The translations under genes were made by a program, and so were the position numbers. From contig NZ_BSTF01000006.1 in the NCBI RefSeq assembly GCF_030269365.1, forward strand, positions 310,001 to 374,000: DNA of 64,000 nucleotides, given 5' to 3'. Below, one piece after another: positions 1-8,240 of the stretch; position 1 is the stretch's first letter; every line of letters starts with the position of its first letter. This DNA is from Lentzea sp. NBRC 102530 (GTDB taxonomy: Bacteria; Actinomycetota; Actinomycetes; Mycobacteriales; Pseudonocardiaceae). Under the pieces are notes generated by a model, which saw only the letters and a list, made by a program, of their open reading frames with translations, was not told the DNA's origin and ran no database searches.

Positions 1-1
1 G

Positions 2-1663
2 ACGCTCGACCTGAGCATCGCCGAGGCCAAGCCCGCCGCGGGCCTGCTCGCGGTCTCGCCGGCCGAGCTCACCGTTCCCGCAGGTGGCAGCGCGGACGCC
101 GTCATCACCGCCGACACCCGCGCGTCCGTGCCCGACGGCATCTACGGCGCCGTCGTCCTCTCCTCCGACGGCACCCGCGTGCCGGTCGGCGTGGTGAAGG
201 AGGTCGAGAGCTACGACGTCACGCTGAAGTTCGTCGACGGCACCGGTGCCCCGTCGGGCAACTACAACTACCGGTTCGTCAGCCTCGCCGAGCCGCAGGC
301 GTACTTCCGCTTCGACCCGTCCGGCACGCTCGTGCAGCGCCTGCCCAAGGGCGAGTACTTCTTCGACTCGTCGGTCTACACGCCCAACGCCGACCCGACG
401 CAGCGCGGCGTCAACACGATCGCCATCGAACCGGCCTTCAGCGTCACCGGTGACACGACCCTCACCGTCGACGGCCGCGACGGCAAGAAGCCCTCGATCG
501 GTGTCGAGCAGCAGGCCGCGCCCACCCAGGCCGAACTGGCGTTCAGCCTCGAAGCCCCCTGGGGCAGCACCGGCACCACGTGGATCCTGAACAACTTCGA
601 CGGAGTGGCGGTCCGCCCGTCCGCGACGAGCTACCCGCAGTTCTCGTTCCACGCGCAGAGCATCATGGCCAAGCCCGACGGCAACGGCGGCTTCGCGGGC
701 AGCCCGTACCAGTACTACGTCCGCATCGCCGAGAAGACCCGCGTCCCGGCCGACGTCCAGCGCGTCGTGAAGGACCGCGACCTCGCCCGCGTCGACTCGG
801 TCGTGCACTCCCGCGTGCCGGGTTCGGCGGGCCAGCGCGACTACGGCGCCACGGGCCCGCTGCCGTTGCGCCTCAAGGAGCTCTACACGCCGGACGTCCC
901 GTGGACGGGTTCGCTGAGCGAGCTGGCGACCCCCGGCGGACCCGAACTGATCGGCTACCAGTTCGGTGTCGTGCCGCGTGTGTTCAAGAAGGGCAGGACC
1001 GTCACCGAGCACTGGAACAGCGCCGTCTACGGCCCCGGCGTGCCGCACGACGGGGCGAACGTCCGGTTCGCGGGCCGCGTCGGCAACCTGCTGCGCCTCG
1101 ACGTACCGCTCTACAGCGCGCAGAACTCGTACGGCTCGACCGGCGAGCGGGACGCGCGCACCGTCGTGAAGGTCGATGGCCAGGTGATCTCCGACCTGCC
1201 GTACTCCGGCTCGGCGAACGTGCAGAACGCTCCGGCGGAGCGCAAGCGCTACTCCGTCGAGACCACCTCGGCCCGCGACGGCCTGTCGTCCAAGGTGGAC
1301 GCCACCTGGTCGTTCTACTCGGAGAACGTGCCGGGCGAGGAGTTCAAGTCGATCCCGCTGCTGGCCGTCCGGTTCGCTCCCGCGCTGGACGCCCACAACC
1401 GCGCCGGACGCGTCGTCACCGTGCCGATCACGGTGGAACGCAACGGAACGGGCCCCGTCACGAACATCAAGGACCCCGCCGTGCAGGTGTCCTACGACGA
1501 GGGCAAGACGTGGAAGCCGGTGCCGCTGCGCAAGAACCGCGCGGGCTGGCAGGTCACGCTGATCCACCCGCACGGTGCCGAGAACGTGTCGTTCAAGGCT
1601 CGGGCGGCGGACGCGGGCGGTGACGTCCAGCAGACGATCATCCGCGCGTACGACCTGAAGTGA
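2..1663 (+). CDS. C-terminal part of a large secreted serine-peptidase-like protein (5' end outside window)
   Basis: The frame is open at the left edge and gives 553 visible residues ending in TGA. There is no catalytic domain in view. The visible part is a series of beta-sandwich-like stretches rich in Val, Thr, Gly and Asp, with a final segment (VQVSYDEGKTWKPV) of the kind found at the end of long actinomycete S8 (subtilisin-like) peptidases. That assignment is by resemblance of the tail only; a different secreted multidomain protein is possible. It probably acts outside the cell. A strong hairpin follows 6 bases after the stop, so it is the last gene of its transcript. Confidence 0.6.
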   Translation, partial: TLDLSIAEAKPAAGLLAVSPAELTVPAGGSADAVITADTRASVPDGIYGAVVLSSDGTRVPVGVVKEVESYDVTLKFVDGTGAPSGNYNYRFVSLAEPQAYFRFDPSGTLVQRLPKGEYFFDSSVYTPNADPTQRGVNTIAIEPAFSVTGDTTLTVDGRDGKKPSIGVEQQAAPTQAELAFSLEAPWGSTGTTWILNNFDGVAVRPSATSYPQFSFHAQSIMAKPDGNGGFAGSPYQYYVRIAEKTRVPADVQRVVKDRDLARVDSVVHSRVPGSAGQRDYGATGPLPLRLKELYTPDVPWTGSLSELATPGGPELIGYQFGVVPRVFKKGRTVTEHWNSAVYGPGVPHDGANVRFAGRVGNLLRLDVPLYSAQNSYGSTGERDARTVVKVDGQVISDLPYSGSANVQNAPAERKRYSVETTSARDGLSSKVDATWSFYSENVPGEEFKSIPLLAVRFAPALDAHNRAGRVVTVPITVERNGTGPVTNIKDPAVQVSYDEGKTWKPVPLRKNRAGWQVTLIHPHGAENVSFKARAADAGGDVQQTIIRAYDLK

Positions 1664-1669
1664 CGTGCG

Positions 1670-1696
1670 GTGGGGCCGGCCGCAGGCCGGCCCCAC
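1670..1696 (+). terminator. Hairpin terminator after the peptidase-like gene
   Basis: Perfect 12-bp stem (1670-1681 with 1685-1696, GTGGGGCCGGCC and its complement) closed by a 3-base GCA loop, 6 bases after the stop. There is no T-tract, which is common for high-GC actinomycete terminators. Confidence 0.8.
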
Positions 1697-1712
1697 CCAT
1701 CGAGCCGAACGT

Positions 1713-1850
1713 TCAGCGCATGACTTCTCCCTCGCCGTCGCAGGTGTTGCAGTCGCTCGGGTCGTAGTTCGGGAGTCGCCACTCCGGGTCGGCGCAGTTG
1801 TGGCAGTGAGCTTTGGCATCTGGGGCCCACGGGCCTTCGCTGTAGTCCAT
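1713..1850 (-). CDS. Small CxxC-pair (zinc-ribbon-like) protein
   Basis: A 45-residue protein from the ATG at 1850. It has two cysteine pairs, HCHNC near residues 15-19 and CNTCDGEGEV near the C-terminus, spaced like a small zinc ribbon or a DnaJ-type zinc repeat. An in-frame TTG start 45 bases upstream is possible, but that extension is Arg/Pro-rich and looks non-coding. It faces the terminator of the upstream gene. Function is unknown; zinc binding is inferred from the cysteines alone. I see no clear ribosome binding site, which lowers confidence. Confidence 0.5.
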   Translation of the reverse strand: MDYSEGPWAPDAKAHCHNCADPEWRLPNYDPSDCNTCDGEGEVMR

Positions 1851-2001
1851 GAAGGGACCGTGCGGCCGTGGTGTCACCCGACCGCGCCGACGCAAAACCG
1901 CAGGTAGGAACGCCAGAGCGCACCGGTGTCACCTGGAACTTTCGCCTTTCGCGCCGGAGTCCTCCCACACTCTGCGGGAGGGCTCCGGCGCCGTACCAGA
2001 C

Positions 2002-2421
2002 CTACTTCTGGTACGGCGCCAGCGTGTCCGGGTCCACGTCCGGCGCCGACATGATCGGGTGCACCTCGATCGGCTGGTTCATCACCGTCCCACCGGGCCC
2101 AGGACACGCCGACGCCTTCCGCGCGATCTCCAGCACCCGCTCCCGGCTGTCGACGTCCACCACCCAGTACCCGGCGATCACCTCCTTGGACTCCGCGAAC
2201 GGTCCGTCCACCACCACCGGCCCGGACTCACCGCCCCGCACCACGAACGCCCGCGCCGGACCGCTCAGCCCCTCGGACTGCAGCAGCTCACCGGACGCGC
2301 GCAGTTCGGCGTCCAGGTCGCGCATGTAGGCGATCATGCGGTGCATGTCCTCGTCGGACCACGCGGCGAGCCCCTCCCAGTCCTCCTGGTTGCCGCCGTA
2401 GCTGACCAGCATGTACTTCAC
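2002..2421 (-). CDS. YciI-like (DGPF-domain) protein
   Basis: A 139-residue protein of the YCII-related/DGPF family. It begins KYMLVSYGG and carries the signature DGPFAESKEVIAGYW near the middle. These small alpha/beta-barrel proteins are often encoded beside sigma factors or VOC proteins and their reaction is mostly unknown. I chose the GTG at 2421 because it overlaps the stop of the upstream VOC gene as GTGA and has GGAG about 6 bases upstream; a GTG two codons earlier is possible. It is the last gene of the five-gene minus-strand operon that begins with the MFS gene. Confidence 0.85.
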   Translation of the reverse strand: MKYMLVSYGGNQEDWEGLAAWSDEDMHRMIAYMRDLDAELRASGELLQSEGLSGPARAFVVRGGESGPVVVDGPFAESKEVIAGYWVVDVDSRERVLEIARKASACPGPGGTVMNQPIEVHPIMSAPDVDPDTLAPYQK

Positions 2422-2816
2422 TTCCACTCCCCACCGGTCGCGCGGGCCTTGATCTCCTGCACGGCCCAGCTGTTGCCGTCAGGGTCGTCGAAGAAGATGA
2501 ACGACCCTCCGTCCGCCTCGTTCATCCGCACGATCTCGCCCACCTCGACGCCGCGTTCGAGCAGTTGCGCGCGGGCCTTCTCCAGGTCGGAGACGACGAG
2601 TTGGACGCCCTTCAACGTGCCCGGCTCGCCCTTGACGATGCCCTTGCCCAGCACGATCGAGCAGCCGGAGCCGGGCGGGGTGAGCTGCAGGACGCGGGTG
2701 TCCTCGTTGAACGTCGTGTCGTGGTCGACGGTGAAGCCGAGCTGCTCGGCGTAGAACCGCTTCGCGCGGTCCAGGTCCGACACCGGCACGACGACGACTT
2801 CCAGGGTCCAGTCCAT
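2418..2816 (-). CDS. VOC-family (glyoxalase/bleomycin-resistance-like) protein
   Basis: A 132-residue two-module VOC protein. The first beta-alpha-beta unit starts VVVVPVSDLDRAKRFY and the second contains FIFFDDPDGNSWAVQE, the typical final strand of the fold. VOC proteins bind a metal and act as isomerases, dioxygenases or drug binders; the substrate cannot be read from the sequence. The ATG at 2816 is preceded by GGGAAGGAA at good spacing, so the longer in-frame opening upstream is rejected. It is followed by the YciI gene with a 4-base overlap. Confidence 0.85.
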   Translation of the reverse strand: MDWTLEVVVVPVSDLDRAKRFYAEQLGFTVDHDTTFNEDTRVLQLTPPGSGCSIVLGKGIVKGEPGTLKGVQLVVSDLEKARAQLLERGVEVGEIVRMNEADGGSFIFFDDPDGNSWAVQEIKARATGGEWK

Positions 2817-2862
2817 GACGAGATTCCTTCCCAAGCGGCCTTTGCCCAGTCGTCGAACCAGG

Positions 2863-3426
2863 TCAGAGGCTTTTCGACAGGGGGTCCCGACCCACATACC
2901 CGAGCAGCCGGTCCTGCAGCGGGGCGTCGGCGGCGACCGGTACCTCGGGTCCGTAGACCTCGATGCCCGGACCGAACGCTCCCGGCGTGCGGAACCGTTC
3001 CATCAGCTCGTAAGGCACCGAGGTCGCCGCGGCCCAGAGCCGTTCGACGTCGGCGGCCGGGATCGTTTCGTCCTGGCCGGTCGCGCGGGCCAGGTCCCAG
3101 CCGTGCAGCACGAGGTCGTCGCTCACGACCTGGTCGACGTGCTCCGCCAGCGTCATCGCACCAAGAGGTGTGCTGACCTCGTCAGACCCGCGCGACACCA
3201 GCGCCTCCTCGACCACGCGGCGGGCCGTGCGGAAGTCCGTGAGCGGGTCCTCGGTGCGGGGGACCGGGTGGCCGACCATCACGCCGTGCATGTCGATGAC
3301 GTGGTCGACGACCTCCAACGCCGTCCACTGCGCACACGGCGACGGGTTGTCCCACTGATCCGACCCCACGCGCGCGACCTTCGCCTCGAAGGCGTCGGCA
3401 CGGGCCCGGTACCGCTCCGCGATCAT
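2863..3426 (-). CDS. TIGR03086-family metal-binding protein (DinB-like/maleylpyruvate isomerase fold)
   Basis: A 187-residue helical protein beginning IAERYRARADAFEAKV. It has the family pattern NPSPCAQWTALEVVDHVIDMH followed by a second histidine motif around DLVLHGWDLARATG, which together form the metal site of the DinB_2/mycothiol-dependent isomerase fold. Such actinomycete proteins are thought to use mycothiol or a metal for small-molecule chemistry; the substrate is unknown. The start at 3426 lies 4 bases after the RraA stop and GAGGAG overlaps that stop, so the two genes are translationally coupled. Confidence 0.8.
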   Translation of the reverse strand: MIAERYRARADAFEAKVARVGSDQWDNPSPCAQWTALEVVDHVIDMHGVMVGHPVPRTEDPLTDFRTARRVVEEALVSRGSDEVSTPLGAMTLAEHVDQVVSDDLVLHGWDLARATGQDETIPAADVERLWAAATSVPYELMERFRTPGAFGPGIEVYGPEVPVAADAPLQDRLLGYVGRDPLSKSL

Positions 3427-3430
3427 GGCC

Positions 3431-4102
3431 TCACTCCTCGACGGCGCCACCGATGCGGCGCAGGTGCTCGCGGAAGGTGACCCCGCTCGCGAGGTACTCG
3501 CCGAACCGCAGCTGGCTGCGCAGGGACTCACCCTGCCGCACCCGGTCCGCCTGCGCCCGTTCGACGTCCCGGATCCCGCGTGCCTTCTCGATCAGCGCCC
3601 CGGCTTCGGCGGCCGGCACGAACAGCACCCCGTCGTCGTCACCGAACACGACGTCGTCGGAGGTGACGGTCCACTGGTCCACCTCGGCCGTCGACAACGC
3701 CTCGGGCGCCCGGTCGCGCAACGACAGCGGGCCGGTCGGGTTCGCGCCGAGGCTGAACACCGGCAGGCCGATCGCGCGGATGTCCTGCGTGTCGCGGTGC
3801 AGCCCCCAGACCACCACGCCCGCGAGCCCGGCGGCCTGCGCCTCCAGCACGACCAGGTCGCCCACGCACGCCTCGTCGCGGCGGCCTTCGTTGTCGACGA
3901 CCAGCACGTCGCCGGGCTGCGAGCGTTCGAGCGCCTCGAGGAAGACGTCGACGCTGCCGGCGTGCCGGGCGGGCAGCACGCGGCCGCCCGCCTTCCAGCC
4001 CGCGACGACGGGGGAGACGACGGCCGTGCGGACCGGCACGCCGGACCGGATGCAGGCGTCGGCGAGGTGCGCGGTGGTCAGATCCAGTTCGGCAAGATCC
4101 AT
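3431..4102 (-). CDS. RraA-like/4-hydroxy-4-methyl-2-oxoglutarate aldolase family protein
   Basis: A 223-residue protein of the RraA-like (former dimethylmenaquinone methyltransferase) family. The core reads GDVLVVDNEG, then CVGDLVVLEAQAAGLAGVVVWG and LHRDTQDI, giving the Gly-rich and Arg-Asp residues that bind metal and oxo-acid in HMG/CHA aldolases. True RNase E inhibitors share the fold, so the name RraA should not be taken as a function. It sits in an operon with an exporter and small VOC/YciI proteins, which suggests metabolism of a small organic acid or aromatic (inference). Confidence 0.8.
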   Translation of the reverse strand: MDLAELDLTTAHLADACIRSGVPVRTAVVSPVVAGWKAGGRVLPARHAGSVDVFLEALERSQPGDVLVVDNEGRRDEACVGDLVVLEAQAAGLAGVVVWGLHRDTQDIRAIGLPVFSLGANPTGPLSLRDRAPEALSTAEVDQWTVTSDDVVFGDDDGVLFVPAAEAGALIEKARGIRDVERAQADRVRQGESLRSQLRFGEYLASGVTFREHLRRIGGAVEE

Positions 4103-4112
4103 GCCGACATTC

Positions 4113-5294
4113 TCACGCAGCGACCTTCTCCTCGGCGTGCTCGGTCTTCAACACGTTCGCCGACAGGGCCGCGACCAGGCAGAACGCGACCGGCAGCAGG
4201 AACGCGTAGTTGAGCGGCATGACGTGGGTGAGCCAGCCGATCACCGCGGGCCCGGCGAGGATGCCCAGGTAGCCGAGCCCCGCGACGCGCGAGACGTTGG
4301 CCGCCGCGGCCCCCGGCTCGTGGTGGCCGGCGGCGCTGAACAGCTGCGGCACCGTGCCCGACAGGCCGATACCGGCGATCGCCCAGCCGACCAGCGCGAG
4401 CCAGATCCACGGCGACAGCGCGGCGGTCGCGATGCCGACGGCCCCGATCACCGAACCCCAGCGCAGCACCGGCACCGAGCCGATCCTGGCGGTGACCCGG
4501 TCCGCGAGCAGGCGGCCGACGGTCATCGTCGTGGCGAACGCGCCGTAGGCGAACGCGGCGAGTTGCGGCGACGCGCCGAGGATGTCCTGAAGGTGCAGCA
4601 CGCTCCAGTCGTTGGCGGCGCCCTCGCTCAGCATGACCAGCGCCGCGAGCACGGCCATGATCCAGATCTTGCGCGGCACCTTGCGCTTCGCGGTCGTCTC
4701 GGAGGCGTGCTGCTCCTCCTTCTCGTCGAGCAGCAACCGGCCCGTGGCGAGGCTGACGACGATGCCCAGCGCACCGGCGGCGGTGAGCGTGACCGCGGGG
4801 GAGAGTTCCCAGCCCAACGTCCGTGCGCCGGTCAACGCCGCCGCGACACCGCCGAGCGACCACGTGGCGTGGAACGCCGACATCACCGGGCGCTTGTAGT
4901 GCCGTTCGACGACCACGGCGTGGGCGTTCATGGTGACGTCCATCAGGCCGTTGCCGACGCCGAAGAGGAGCAGCGCCGCACCGAGCGTCCACTGGTTCAC
5001 GGCGAACCCGGGCAGCGCGGCCGTGATGCTGCACAGCACACCGGACACCGGAACGATGAACTTCACACCCAGCCGGTCGGTGATCCTGCCGCCGATCCGC
5101 ATGCCGATGAACGCGCCCAGCCCGAGCAGCAGCAGCAACCGGCCGAGCTCGGCGTGCGTGATGCCCGTGCGGTCCTCGACCGTCGGAATGTGCACGAGCC
5201 ACAGGCCGAGCAGGAACCCGTTGAGCCCGAAGTACGTGAAGGTGGCCACCCGCGCGGCCTTGAGAGCGCTCACACACCGCACGCTAACGAACAT
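4113..5294 (-). CDS. MFS transporter
   Basis: A 393-residue membrane protein with about 12 hydrophobic helices. The loop after helix 2 has RIGGRITDRLG, the MFS signature between helices 2 and 3, repeated in weaker form in the second half (GRLLADRVTARIG). It resembles the family of FucP/YbjJ-like and drug-efflux MFS proteins; transport direction and substrate are unknown. It is the first gene of the minus-strand operon with RraA, TIGR03086, VOC and YciI genes. An ATG at 5294 is used here; a GTG 21 bases downstream is also possible, and neither has a clear Shine-Dalgarno site. The operator-like palindrome at 5302-5324 lies directly upstream. Confidence 0.85.
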   Translation of the reverse strand: MFVSVRCVSALKAARVATFTYFGLNGFLLGLWLVHIPTVEDRTGITHAELGRLLLLLGLGAFIGMRIGGRITDRLGVKFIVPVSGVLCSITAALPGFAVNQWTLGAALLLFGVGNGLMDVTMNAHAVVVERHYKRPVMSAFHATWSLGGVAAALTGARTLGWELSPAVTLTAAGALGIVVSLATGRLLLDEKEEQHASETTAKRKVPRKIWIMAVLAALVMLSEGAANDWSVLHLQDILGASPQLAAFAYGAFATTMTVGRLLADRVTARIGSVPVLRWGSVIGAVGIATAALSPWIWLALVGWAIAGIGLSGTVPQLFSAAGHHEPGAAAANVSRVAGLGYLGILAGPAVIGWLTHVMPLNYAFLLPVAFCLVAALSANVLKTEHAEEKVAA

Positions 5295-5301
5295 GCCGCG
5301 C

Positions 5302-5324
5302 GTTTGAAAGGTTGTGTTTCAAAC
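5302..5324. promoter_or_regulatory. Inverted repeat between MFS operon and deoR-family gene (candidate operator)
   Basis: GTTTGAAA, 7-base spacer, TTTCAAAC: perfect 8-bp arms in the 53-base gap between two divergent starts (5294 and 5348). The AT-rich content stands out here. It is the obvious candidate site for the adjacent DeoR-type regulator. Confidence 0.6.
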
Positions 5325-5347
5325 ACCACTGATGTTCAATCCGAGCC

Positions 5348-6085
5348 GTGTCCCGACTCAAGCAGATCACCGAGGCCGTCCGCGACGCCGGCTCGCTCGG
5401 TGTGGCGGACCTGGCGACGCTCACCGGCGCGTCCGAGATGACCATCCGGCGCGACCTGGAGGTTCTCGCCGCCCAGGGCGTGCTCGAACGATACAGAGGC
5501 GGCGCCAGGAGTCTGCTGCTACGAGGCGAGGAACCCCCGTTCGCGCTGCGGTCGGACGAGAACATGGACGCCAAGCGCCGCATCGCCCAGGCCGTCGTGG
5601 CGCTCCTCGCCGACGGCGAGTCCGTCGTCCTCGACAGCGGCACGACCTGCCTCGAAGTGGCCCGCCTGCTGCACGATCGGCGCCTGACCGTCATGCCGTT
5701 GTCGCTGCACGCCGTCAACGCGCTGTCGTCGTCGCCCACCCTCACGCTGCTCGTTCCCGGCGGCCGCCCGAGACCGGGCGAACTCGCCCTGACCGGACCG
5801 TTGACGCTCGCCTCGCTGCAGGCGCTGCGCTTCGACACCGCCGTGATCGGCTGCTGCGGCCTGTCCGCCGAGCACGGCCTGACCGCCTTCGACCTGGAAG
5901 ACGCCTCCGTGAAACGCACCGCCATCGCCTCGGCCCGACGGGTGATCGCCGCCGTCGACGCCTCCAAGCTCACCCGCACCGCCCTGGCCCACGTCGCCCC
6001 GGCGTCCGCGCTGCACGCCGTGGTCACCGACGCGGACGGCGACGACGGCCTGACCGCCGCGGGCGTCACGGTGGTGACGGCATGA
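5348..6085 (+). CDS. DeoR/GlpR-family transcriptional regulator
   Basis: A 245-residue regulator. Residues about 1-55 form the DeoR helix-turn-helix (SVADLATLTGASEMTIRRDL type, here GVADLATLTGASEMTIRR). The rest is the sugar-phosphate-sensing domain with VVLDSGTTCLEVARLL and a later AVIGCCGLSAEHGLT loop. It is divergent from the MFS-RraA operon across a perfect inverted repeat, so it probably controls that operon in response to a phosphorylated metabolite. It starts at GTG 5348 with no convincing ribosome binding site. Its stop overlaps the HAD start as ATGA. Confidence 0.9.
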   Translation: MSRLKQITEAVRDAGSLGVADLATLTGASEMTIRRDLEVLAAQGVLERYRGGARSLLLRGEEPPFALRSDENMDAKRRIAQAVVALLADGESVVLDSGTTCLEVARLLHDRRLTVMPLSLHAVNALSSSPTLTLLVPGGRPRPGELALTGPLTLASLQALRFDTAVIGCCGLSAEHGLTAFDLEDASVKRTAIASARRVIAAVDASKLTRTALAHVAPASALHAVVTDADGDDGLTAAGVTVVTA

Positions 6086-6630
6086 TCGTGCTGTTCGACA
6101 TGTTCGGCGTCATCGCGCGCGACCAGTCACCCGAGGTCATGGCGGAGATGTCCGCCGACCAGGACTTCTGGGACGCCTACTGGGCACACCGCCCCGCCTA
6201 CGACCGTGGCGACGTCACAGCGGATGAGTACTGGGCGCGCGTGGGCCACCCACCGCTCGTGGAGCAGGACGTCGCCAGCTGGAGCCGCGTCGACTACGAG
6301 ATGGTCGCGCTGCTGCACGAACTGCACAACGCGGGCCAGCGCATCGCGTTGCTCTCCAACATCCCCGAGGACCACGCACGCAACTTCGAACGCGCCCACG
6401 CGTGGCTCGACCTGTTCGAGGTGCGCGCGTTCTCGTGCCGCATCGGCCACGCCAAACCGGACCGCGCCGCGTTCGAGTGGTGCCGCGACCGCCTCGACGA
6501 CGACGACATCCTGTTCGTCGACGACCGCCTGGAGAACGTCCAGGCGGCCCAACTCGTGGGCATGCGCGGCCACCACTTCACCGGCATAGACGGCCTGCGC
6601 GCCCTGCTCGGCGCCGACAGACCCGTCTAG
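6082..6630 (+). CDS. HAD-superfamily hydrolase (HAD-IA, YihX-like)
   Basis: A 182-residue HAD protein. Motif I is LFDMFGVI with the nucleophile Asp6, but the usual second Asp is Phe8, as seen in part of the HAD-IA variant-3 group. Motif II is LLSNIPE, motif III lies around HAKPDRAAF and motif IV is FVDDRLENV. It most likely dephosphorylates a small sugar or nucleotide phosphate. The 4-base overlap with the DeoR gene suggests it removes or modifies the effector sensed by that regulator (inference). Confidence 0.85.
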   Translation: MIVLFDMFGVIARDQSPEVMAEMSADQDFWDAYWAHRPAYDRGDVTADEYWARVGHPPLVEQDVASWSRVDYEMVALLHELHNAGQRIALLSNIPEDHARNFERAHAWLDLFEVRAFSCRIGHAKPDRAAFEWCRDRLDDDDILFVDDRLENVQAAQLVGMRGHHFTGIDGLRALLGADRPV

Positions 6631-6637
6631 CGGCCGG

Positions 6638-7174
6638 TCACACCAGCGACGACCAGTAGAACCAGAACGCCTGCAGCACTCCGGCCGCGATCACCAGATA
6701 CCACAGGATCAGCACGACGCTGTGGAACTGGAACTGCGGCCGGATGTTGCGCAGCGTCGTGTACCAGAAGATCGGGATCGTCACGGCCCACACGACCATG
6801 CAGTACGGGCACAGCGCCTTGATCTCGTACAGCGACTGCACGATCAGCCAGTGCACGAACAGCACCCCGAACGTGGCCCCGACCTGCAGCCCGATCCACA
6901 CCCACGACGGCAGTTCGACGCCGGCGAGCAGCAGCACGCCGAGCGTCGTCACCACCGCGAAGCCCACGACGCCGATCAGCGGGTTCGGGAACCCGAACAC
7001 CTCGGCCTGCGCGGTCTTCATGATCGAACCGCAGCTCAGCACCGGGTTGATGCTGCACGTCGGAACGTAGAACGGGTCCTTGAGCAGCGCGATCTTCTCG
7101 ATCGTCAGCACGAAGGAGGCGCCGAGGCCGATCGCTCCGCCGACCGCCAGCACCCACGCGACGATCCGGTTCAC
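6638..7174 (-). CDS. Vitamin K epoxide reductase (VKOR) family membrane protein
   Basis: A 178-residue protein with about four to five transmembrane helices. It has the VKOR active site CPYC (Cys122, Cys125) and the loop cysteines Cys40 and Cys48 with the conserved Ser50. In actinobacteria VKOR takes the place of DsbB: it reoxidises a DsbA-like partner and passes electrons to menaquinone. The GTG at 7174 overlaps the stop of the upstream DsbA-like gene as GTGA, with GGAG in front, so the two are translated together. The pair is a self-contained disulfide-forming system for exported proteins. Confidence 0.92.
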   Translation of the reverse strand: MNRIVAWVLAVGGAIGLGASFVLTIEKIALLKDPFYVPTCSINPVLSCGSIMKTAQAEVFGFPNPLIGVVGFAVVTTLGVLLLAGVELPSWVWIGLQVGATFGVLFVHWLIVQSLYEIKALCPYCMVVWAVTIPIFWYTTLRNIRPQFQFHSVVLILWYLVIAAGVLQAFWFYWSSLV

Positions 7175-7767
7175 GAAAGCTCCTTCTCGATCGCCTTCTT
7201 CAGCGCGTCGTACGTGGGCGCGCCGGTGAACTTGGTGCCGTTGACGAAGAACGTCGGCGTACCGGTCACGCCGGCCTTGCTGCCCTCGTCCCGCGAAGCC
7301 AGCACGCGCGTGCGCAACGCCGAGTCGTCCAGCGCCTTCTCGAACGCGGCCTGATCGAGCCCGAGCTGCTCCGCGAACAACCTGAACGCCGCCCGCTGCG
7401 ACGTCTGCTGCCCGCCCCACTGCGGCTGCGCCTCGAACATCACCTTGATCATCTCGTCCCGCTTGCCCTGCGCGCCCGCCGCCTCGACCGCGACGGCGGC
7501 GAGTTCGGCGTTGCGGTGGCTGGGGATCGGGAAGTGCCGCACGTCGAACGTCACGCGGTCGCCGTACTCACCCTTCAGCTTCTCCACGCCGGGGTGGGCG
7601 GCGCGGCACGACGGGCATTCGAGGTCGAGGTACTCGACGACGGTGACCTTCCCGTCGGCGGACTGCGGTGCCGCCGTGGTGTCGGTGCGGCTGAACAGGA
7701 AGAACCCGGCGACCACCACCGCCACGACGGCGACGATGATCAACGAAAGTCGAGCGTTCTTGGACAT
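7171..7767 (-). CDS. DsbA-like membrane-anchored thiol oxidoreductase
   Basis: A 198-residue protein with an N-terminal signal anchor (about residues 8-25) and a thioredoxin-fold DsbA domain. The active site is CPSC (Cys51, Cys54) and the cis-proline loop is TGTPTFFVNG. It should donate disulfides to proteins outside the membrane and be reoxidised by the VKOR protein encoded immediately downstream with a 4-base overlap. GGAGG stands at good distance before the ATG at 7767. The CPSC dipeptide differs from the CPHC of classical DsbA, which usually means altered redox potential. Confidence 0.9.
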   Translation of the reverse strand: MSKNARLSLIIVAVVAVVVAGFFLFSRTDTTAAPQSADGKVTVVEYLDLECPSCRAAHPGVEKLKGEYGDRVTFDVRHFPIPSHRNAELAAVAVEAAGAQGKRDEMIKVMFEAQPQWGGQQTSQRAAFRLFAEQLGLDQAAFEKALDDSALRTRVLASRDEGSKAGVTGTPTFFVNGTKFTGAPTYDALKKAIEKELS

Positions 7768-7823
7768 GACAAACCTCCACGAGGTACGCGAAAGAGACCG
7801 GGGAACCGCGGAACGGGTTCGGT

Positions 7824-8201
7824 CTAGGCGCGCAACACGCAGAGCTGGGCGAGCCGCACTTCCAGGCGGCGCGACGGGGGAGAGAGCACCGAGGGCAGGC
7901 GCACCGCGAGCGTCCGGAACGACCCGGACCGGCGCAGCACCGCGAACCCGATCAGCACGGCGAGCGCCACCACCAGGCACGCCCCCGCGACGAGGATGCC
8001 GTCGAGCACCGACGAGCCCGCGTCCACGTCGTCCACCACGAACGCGATCGAGCTCGTCGCCGACGTCGGGCACTGCGCGGTCCAGGCGAACTCGGTCTCG
8101 CACGGCGTGCCCTGCATCATCGCGACCCCGGCCACCAGCGCGAGCACGGCGAACACCCGCGCGAAGTACGCGCGGGTTCGCGAGCTGCGGGTGCCAGGCA
8201 C
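7824..8201 (-). CDS. Two-helix membrane protein, unknown function
   Basis: A 125-residue protein from a GTG at 8201. There is a hydrophobic helix at about residues 13-30 (FARVFAVLALVAGVAMM), an external-looking loop with two cysteines (TPCETEFAWTAQC) and a second helix near residues 68-88, then a basic cytoplasmic tail. No known domain is recognised. It lies 56 bases upstream of the DsbA-like gene on the same strand, so a role linked to disulfide formation is conceivable, and the two loop cysteines would suit it, but this is inference. It is divergent from the ProC-like gene with almost no intergenic space. Confidence 0.6.
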   Translation of the reverse strand: MPGTRSSRTRAYFARVFAVLALVAGVAMMQGTPCETEFAWTAQCPTSATSSIAFVVDDVDAGSSVLDGILVAGACLVVALAVLIGFAVLRRSGSFRTLAVRLPSVLSPPSRRLEVRLAQLCVLRA

Positions 8202-8240
8202 GTGATCCAGAGTAGCGACCCGCGGCCTACGCTGGCGCGG

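Noticed and set aside
3426..3531. Longer N-terminus for the TIGR03086 protein
   Set aside because: The extension is Ser/Ala/Arg-rich and lies inside the RraA gene; the ATG at 3426 has GAGGAG in front.
3453..5441. A 662-residue open frame on the plus strand
   Set aside because: Antisense shadow of the RraA and MFS genes; low-complexity Arg/Ser/Gln composition.
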